From Chionis minor (Eukaryota; Chordata; Aves; Charadriiformes; Chionididae): a stretch of 64,000 nt of DNA. The notes under the pieces were generated by a model. The model was given only the letters and a program-made list of their open reading frames with translations, did not search any database and was not told where the DNA came from. Both the position numbers and the translations under genes were made by a program. The number at the start of each line of letters is the position of its first letter. The stretch's first letter is position 1. This document shows, one piece after another, positions 59,289 through 64,000 of the stretch. The DNA lies in NCBI GenBank assembly GCA_013398295.1, contig VZSF01000963.1:206439-270438 (forward strand). Reading direction: 5' to 3'.

Positions 59289-62200
59289 TACATACCATTT
59301 TTCGGAAAGTAATGAAATGTCATGGCAAGTGCATGAAATAAATGTATTTTTATGTACTCATTTTAGAAATCAATGTAGTGATAAGATTCAGCTTTTTATT
59401 AAAGGGTCTTTCCAGAACTCTGCATCCAAGCATGAGCTGTCTGACTGCCGCTTATGGCTCTACCTATTTTTCACTCTGAAGGTGATTTACAAGAATCAAG
59501 GTACTTTCTTCCTTTTCAGTATCCATAGGAACCTGTTGGGGATGAAAAAGCCTGACATTTTGATTCCCAGCTTTTGTTTCCCTAATGAAAAATAAAGGCA
59601 TAATGGACAAGAAAAAGCACTTTTGTTCAATCTTCTCATCACGGCAAGTTTTATGATTAGCCTGAATCCCACTGCATTTTATTAAATTATGCCTCTGTTT
59701 GAGTTTGCAGCATTGCTTCTGCAAGGAAAGCCTGCTGCAGCCCAACTTGTAATAATCTAGGTTTTCTCCTAAGCTCAGTGTTCACCAAGTGAGCTTGAAA
59801 TTTCTCACTGGCCTGCTTAATTTCTGAGTTTGGTGCGGAAAATGAATCACTGCCTGCCTGTGTGTTCCCTCCTGCCCCATCCTGCAGATTTGAGCCTCTC
59901 CTTGCTAATGTAGGCAAAAGAGCAGCAGGACTGCATCACACCGCTCGCTGATTTTGTTAACAAAACAGGCTTTGCAAAGCTGCTTAAATTCAATTTGCAT
60001 TTGGAAAATAAAAACAGTGCAGCACAATCTGCTGGGAGATTTTTCATGCCACGCAGGTATATTTTCAGAAGTGGTAATCAAATATTCTGGTGCCGTACAC
60101 ACACGGTTTCTAGTTTAGCTGTGGTCTCTTTGTTTTGTTTGGGATGAAAGTGAATTACTATTGTTGCTTGCCCATTGAAGAAGTCCATTCACAGGACAAC
60201 TGAAATGGTAAGCTGCTCTGAAAGTGCTGTTTATTGACTTGAAAAATAGTTGAAAGGCAGTTTTGTCATCCTCTAAAACTTCATAAGGCAGCTCATGTGT
60301 ACGTCTAAATCCCTTTTGTCTCTCCCTGAGGGAAACCTGTGGTAGTTGATGCTGAGCCTAAGCGTGTGTGCGGGAGCTTGCATCATCACTGATGGGCTGG
60401 AAAGAGATTTACCACGTATTTCTCATTTCACTTCCTACTCATCGGAAAAGAGTTGCAAAGATGCTGGCATCAGGGTGAACGCACAAAAACTGGTGGAATA
60501 ATTCAGTAGACATAAAAACAAGTCTCTGGGTCTGTCTGGGTACAACTTAATGCTTGCAATGTTGCTAAGGTATTTATGTATTTGTTTTAGTTCTGCCTAA
60601 TGTTGTCTGTGTCTGCCTGTAATGTTTTTCTACCAATTGTAGCCTGAGAACTTTGATTTACCCTTGTAGAAACCTTTCCAGGCTGAATTTTCTGGCATTT
60701 CTTTTCTATAAAGATGTTTATTTCTTTTAAATAAAACGTCTTGAATAGTCCTTTCAACTAAGGGATCGTGCATTTCCAAATGTGCAAGGTTTCTTCTCTC
60801 TTCCCCCAGAGCACCCCGAATTCAGCATGGAGAGAGTCATTGATTTGTGTAGGGGTGAAGGGCAGGTTCTGGAGGCTCCTAACTGCTCACATGCACATGT
60901 AGGAGCGATGTTTCTTTTCAAAGGTCTTTAGAAAAAGCTGAGAGCGAGACTGCATTTATTCCTTAAACAGAGATCCTATTTGATAGTTTACAGCCAGTAT
61001 GTATGAAGTAAGTATGGCTTTCATTAAAGAGGAGACATGTATTTTATCTCAGCTGAGGAATGGGGAAACATAGGCCATAAAGCCAATATTGTAATAGAGT
61101 CTCCGTTTTTAATAGCAAGCTGTGTGCTGCACTTCTGAAAAGCCTGGAGTTCTGGGGGCTGAGCTGATCAGAGCTCAGCATGCTTTTTTTCCCCCTGCCT
61201 TATAACCCTTGTTAACTTTTCAACTTGTCAAGTACGTGGTGGTTTATGAAATTTTAAAGCTAACTGTGCTGTGTGGGGATCACAGCGATACGCTAGACTT
61301 TTGAGTGCATCCTGAGATGAATAAATCATGAATAAGTCGCAGAAAGTTGCAATTAAAGAACCCAAACGTGGATGCTTGAAATATTATGCCTGAGTTTGTG
61401 TGACTTTAAACAAGAATCAGGGCTAGAAGTGGTCCACACTTGAATTGGAGATCAGCAAAAGGGGGGGAAAAAATGTATCTGTGGAATGTCTGTTTCTTCC
61501 AGGGCAGCAGACAGATAGTTACTGACCTTAAATGGAATTATTGTTGATGGAGTCGATTCCCTTTAGCTCAAACAGGTAGATGTGATCCCACTGGAGATGG
61601 AAATTGCCTGGTCCAGATTCCTTCTGGAATAACTTCCTTATAAATTAAGATAATCCTTCGTTTGATGCTTCCTTGGTTGGTGACCTTCCTGTATTATGCC
61701 AAGTCTCTGTAAAGACGCTGCAGGTTATATTAATTTTTTGCTAGAATCCACTATGGCTTTAGCAGTTACGTTGTGACTGTGGGTCAGGCAAGGGTTGCAT
61801 TAACATTTCATCCCACCCCCGGCTCCCCAGTTGCCTTTGAGATATTTCTGATTTTCCGCAGACTTGAGATGAGCAGCCAATGTGTCTCATGCTTGCATCG
61901 CTTCTTATTTTAGCTTTCCCCTTGAAAAACTGTGAAAAAAATCCACCATTATGTCTCTGCGTTTCAAGGAGGTCTCCATGGGAGTTGTGCCTTGTCCATC
62001 AGTAGGGACTTTGACTTCATGTCCATGAGTAATCTCCCTGTCTTCAACAGGATTACCCAGGTGTTTAAAATAAGACTGTGTTGTAAAGGGCTGCAGGATT
62101 ATGAGCCCCGTAAGATCAGTTGTGTGACTAGTCATTGAGATTTTCTTTTAATTTCTCCTTTTATGAGTTTGAAAAGTCAATAAAAATTAATACAAAACAC

Positions 62201-64000
62201 ATGGGTGATAAAGGCAGGGGCTTAGCTGCAGCTATATTGGGAAGTTTGCAGTTACTCTCTTTTTTCTCCTTATGTGTTTGTACTATTAAAAAATGTGTAT
62301 ATGTCCACATATATGGACTGATAACACACCATCTAAGGTTATTTTTAACTGAAAGCAGACCTATTTGATCAATCTGGCCAGGTTGGATGGACACACCACT
62401 TTGCCTTGGTTTCGTGTGGTTTTGTTTTTCTCTCCTCAGTGATTTCTTGATACCGCTCTTATTGCTGCAGTTTCCAAATAGCTTCCAGTGGTGCACATCT
62501 GTATGTGCTCTTTCATCTGCTCCTCAGGGAAAGAAGGATGTGGAGTTGAGTGTTTTGGTTGAGAAGGCTTATATAATCATCCACATGCGTATGCAAGTAA
62601 CATATATATACGTGCTATACTAGAAAAGGGAAGTGCAAAATTACCCTTACACCCCAAGCTCCAGTTTTGTCCACCCAGAGCAGCTGTCAGGAAACTTGTG
62701 CCTCCTCTGCAAGCAAAGTTGACCTAACTGCAAAATTATAGAACCCTATCACTCTGTGGGTGTCCTGGGTAATCTTTATGACCATAAGGGCCACCGAGGA
62801 CTTACGCAGCAATGGCAGAGTACACGAGCTCGACTGGAACATTTTTAATTTTCCACGGGCTGAAAAAGGTTAAAAATCACCGTGTGACCTGTGTTTGTAT
62901 AGAGTCCCAAATGTATTAGTCCTGCAGTTCTCTGGACCCTTCTTCCAGGTTGTCCTTTTGCTCTGATTGCCCTGTGATGCTATGAATGTCCTGCCACCAT
63001 CCCATTTGTAAGAGTATGTAGGGGAAACATTAGTGCTGGGAAAAGGTAATTGGAAACAAAATAAAACCACTATGTATATGTATTTAATCTTAATTTTGGA
63101 AAAAATATTTTAGATTTTTTCCCCTGAGAAAAGTTTTTAAAATGATGTCAATATAAAACTGCACACAGAATTTCTTTATTTCTGTGAAGACAGTATTTGT
63201 CTTGGGGATGGAGGCTTATGCAGCTGCAAGATAATATAGAATTTTCATATATCTAATTTCTGATTTAAAAAAGAAAAGCTGTTGAAACCGATTGTTAAGA
63301 TTTGAGGATACTAGTGACATGAGATATATGTATGTCTTAGATAGGTGTCAGCTGGGAAGAAAGAAATATTTTGTTTTTATCAGTTCCCATCAACATTGCA
63401 GCGAGGAGACATGCATGCAGTAGTGGTAAACACAAAGTCCTTGGTAGGGATGTAGGAATAGTTCTCTCCCACACACAGCCCATACAGGAAAGGGAGCGGG
63501 GAGTCTAGTTTCACATGTCTTCTTCCATGGTGTTTTTTGTCTCGTTTTACTTCAGTTAATAGTGTGCTTGAGCTGGTTTCACTGAGATGTAGTTTAAAGT
63601 GGAATAATTTGAGCATGCAGTCGTTCTGCCCTTGTCCCCCCCTTCCCTCCCCGGCTCTTCAGTAATTTCATCCTGGTTCATATTCATTTGGCATGCTAAT
63701 TGTTAGAGTTAAGAAATAAGAGACTTGGCAAGATGCAGAAGAATTAACGTGATTGTCCTTTTGTCTGCAGAAACAATGGAAGCTAATAATTACTACTGTT
63801 ATATTTTTGTTGTTAAAACTTCTCTCTCCCACTCTTGGTTTCTGAGACCTCTGTTTTTCCTTTGACAAAAAGAAATCTTATTTGATGTACATAGGCAATA
63901 CTTCAGAAGCCATCACTCACAGCCACAGCCTTCCCAGCCTCCTATATGTTAACAAACAGATGTGTCATCCTGCAGACTGCTCAATAATAGATCTTTTTAA
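59289..64000. other. Unique non-coding sequence
   Basis: No interspersed repeat, RNA gene or exon is supported to the end of the window. Open frames of up to 111 codons (for example 62161-62496 minus) have no recognisable domain. Confidence 0.4.

Noticed and set aside
1..64000. CRISPR arrays, operons or other prokaryotic systems
   Set aside because: No regularly spaced repeats and no prokaryotic coding density; the window is vertebrate non-coding DNA.

Overview
The window reads as nuclear DNA from a bird. Evidence: several CR1 LINE copies, two solo LTRs of an avian ERVL-like family, a few old amniote SINEs and palindromic repeats, few interspersed repeats overall, AT-rich and CpG-poor sequence, and no CpG island visible by eye. 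The species cannot be named from this. There is no bacterial-style gene content, no recognisable tRNA or rRNA gene, no CRISPR array and no complete protein-coding gene. Almost every open reading frame of 60-130 codons looks like chance in non-coding DNA; the exceptions are remnants of CR1 ORF2. The window is best described as intergenic or deep intronic DNA, probably of a gene-poor macrochromosome region.

Layout. 0.4-1.3 kb: 5'-truncated CR1 on the plus strand. 2.6-2.8 kb: a constrained-looking unique block. About 4.1 kb: a hairpin-type ancient repeat. About 6.0 kb: a MIR-like fragment. About 9.2 kb: a short alternating purine-pyrimidine tract. 19.5-20.2 kb: a solo LTR (+) with a probable 5-bp target duplication. 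24.6-24.8 kb: an old MIR/CORE-type SINE. 37.1-37.4 kb: a second solo LTR (-). 39.4-41.8 kb: a CR1 block in which two minus-strand pieces flank a plus-strand piece. 41.0-44.2 kb: a 1,430-bp exact duplication on both sides of a 272-base N gap, most likely an assembly artefact. About 46.3 kb: a diverged CR1 tail (-). 47.5, 52.2 and 57.1 kb: degraded amniote repeats. 58.1-59.0 kb: a homeodomain/POU-motif-rich block that may be an enhancer.

Nothing here works together as a pathway. Five short segments have good splice-site context and an open frame (3145-3181 minus; 6410-6540, 28130-28196, 32305-32347 and 36661-36777 plus). They are listed as low-confidence candidate exons because I recognise none of the encoded peptides. 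I did not find an undescribed biological system. The most consequential observation is the probable false duplication around the gap, which would make the window about 1.7 kb too long.
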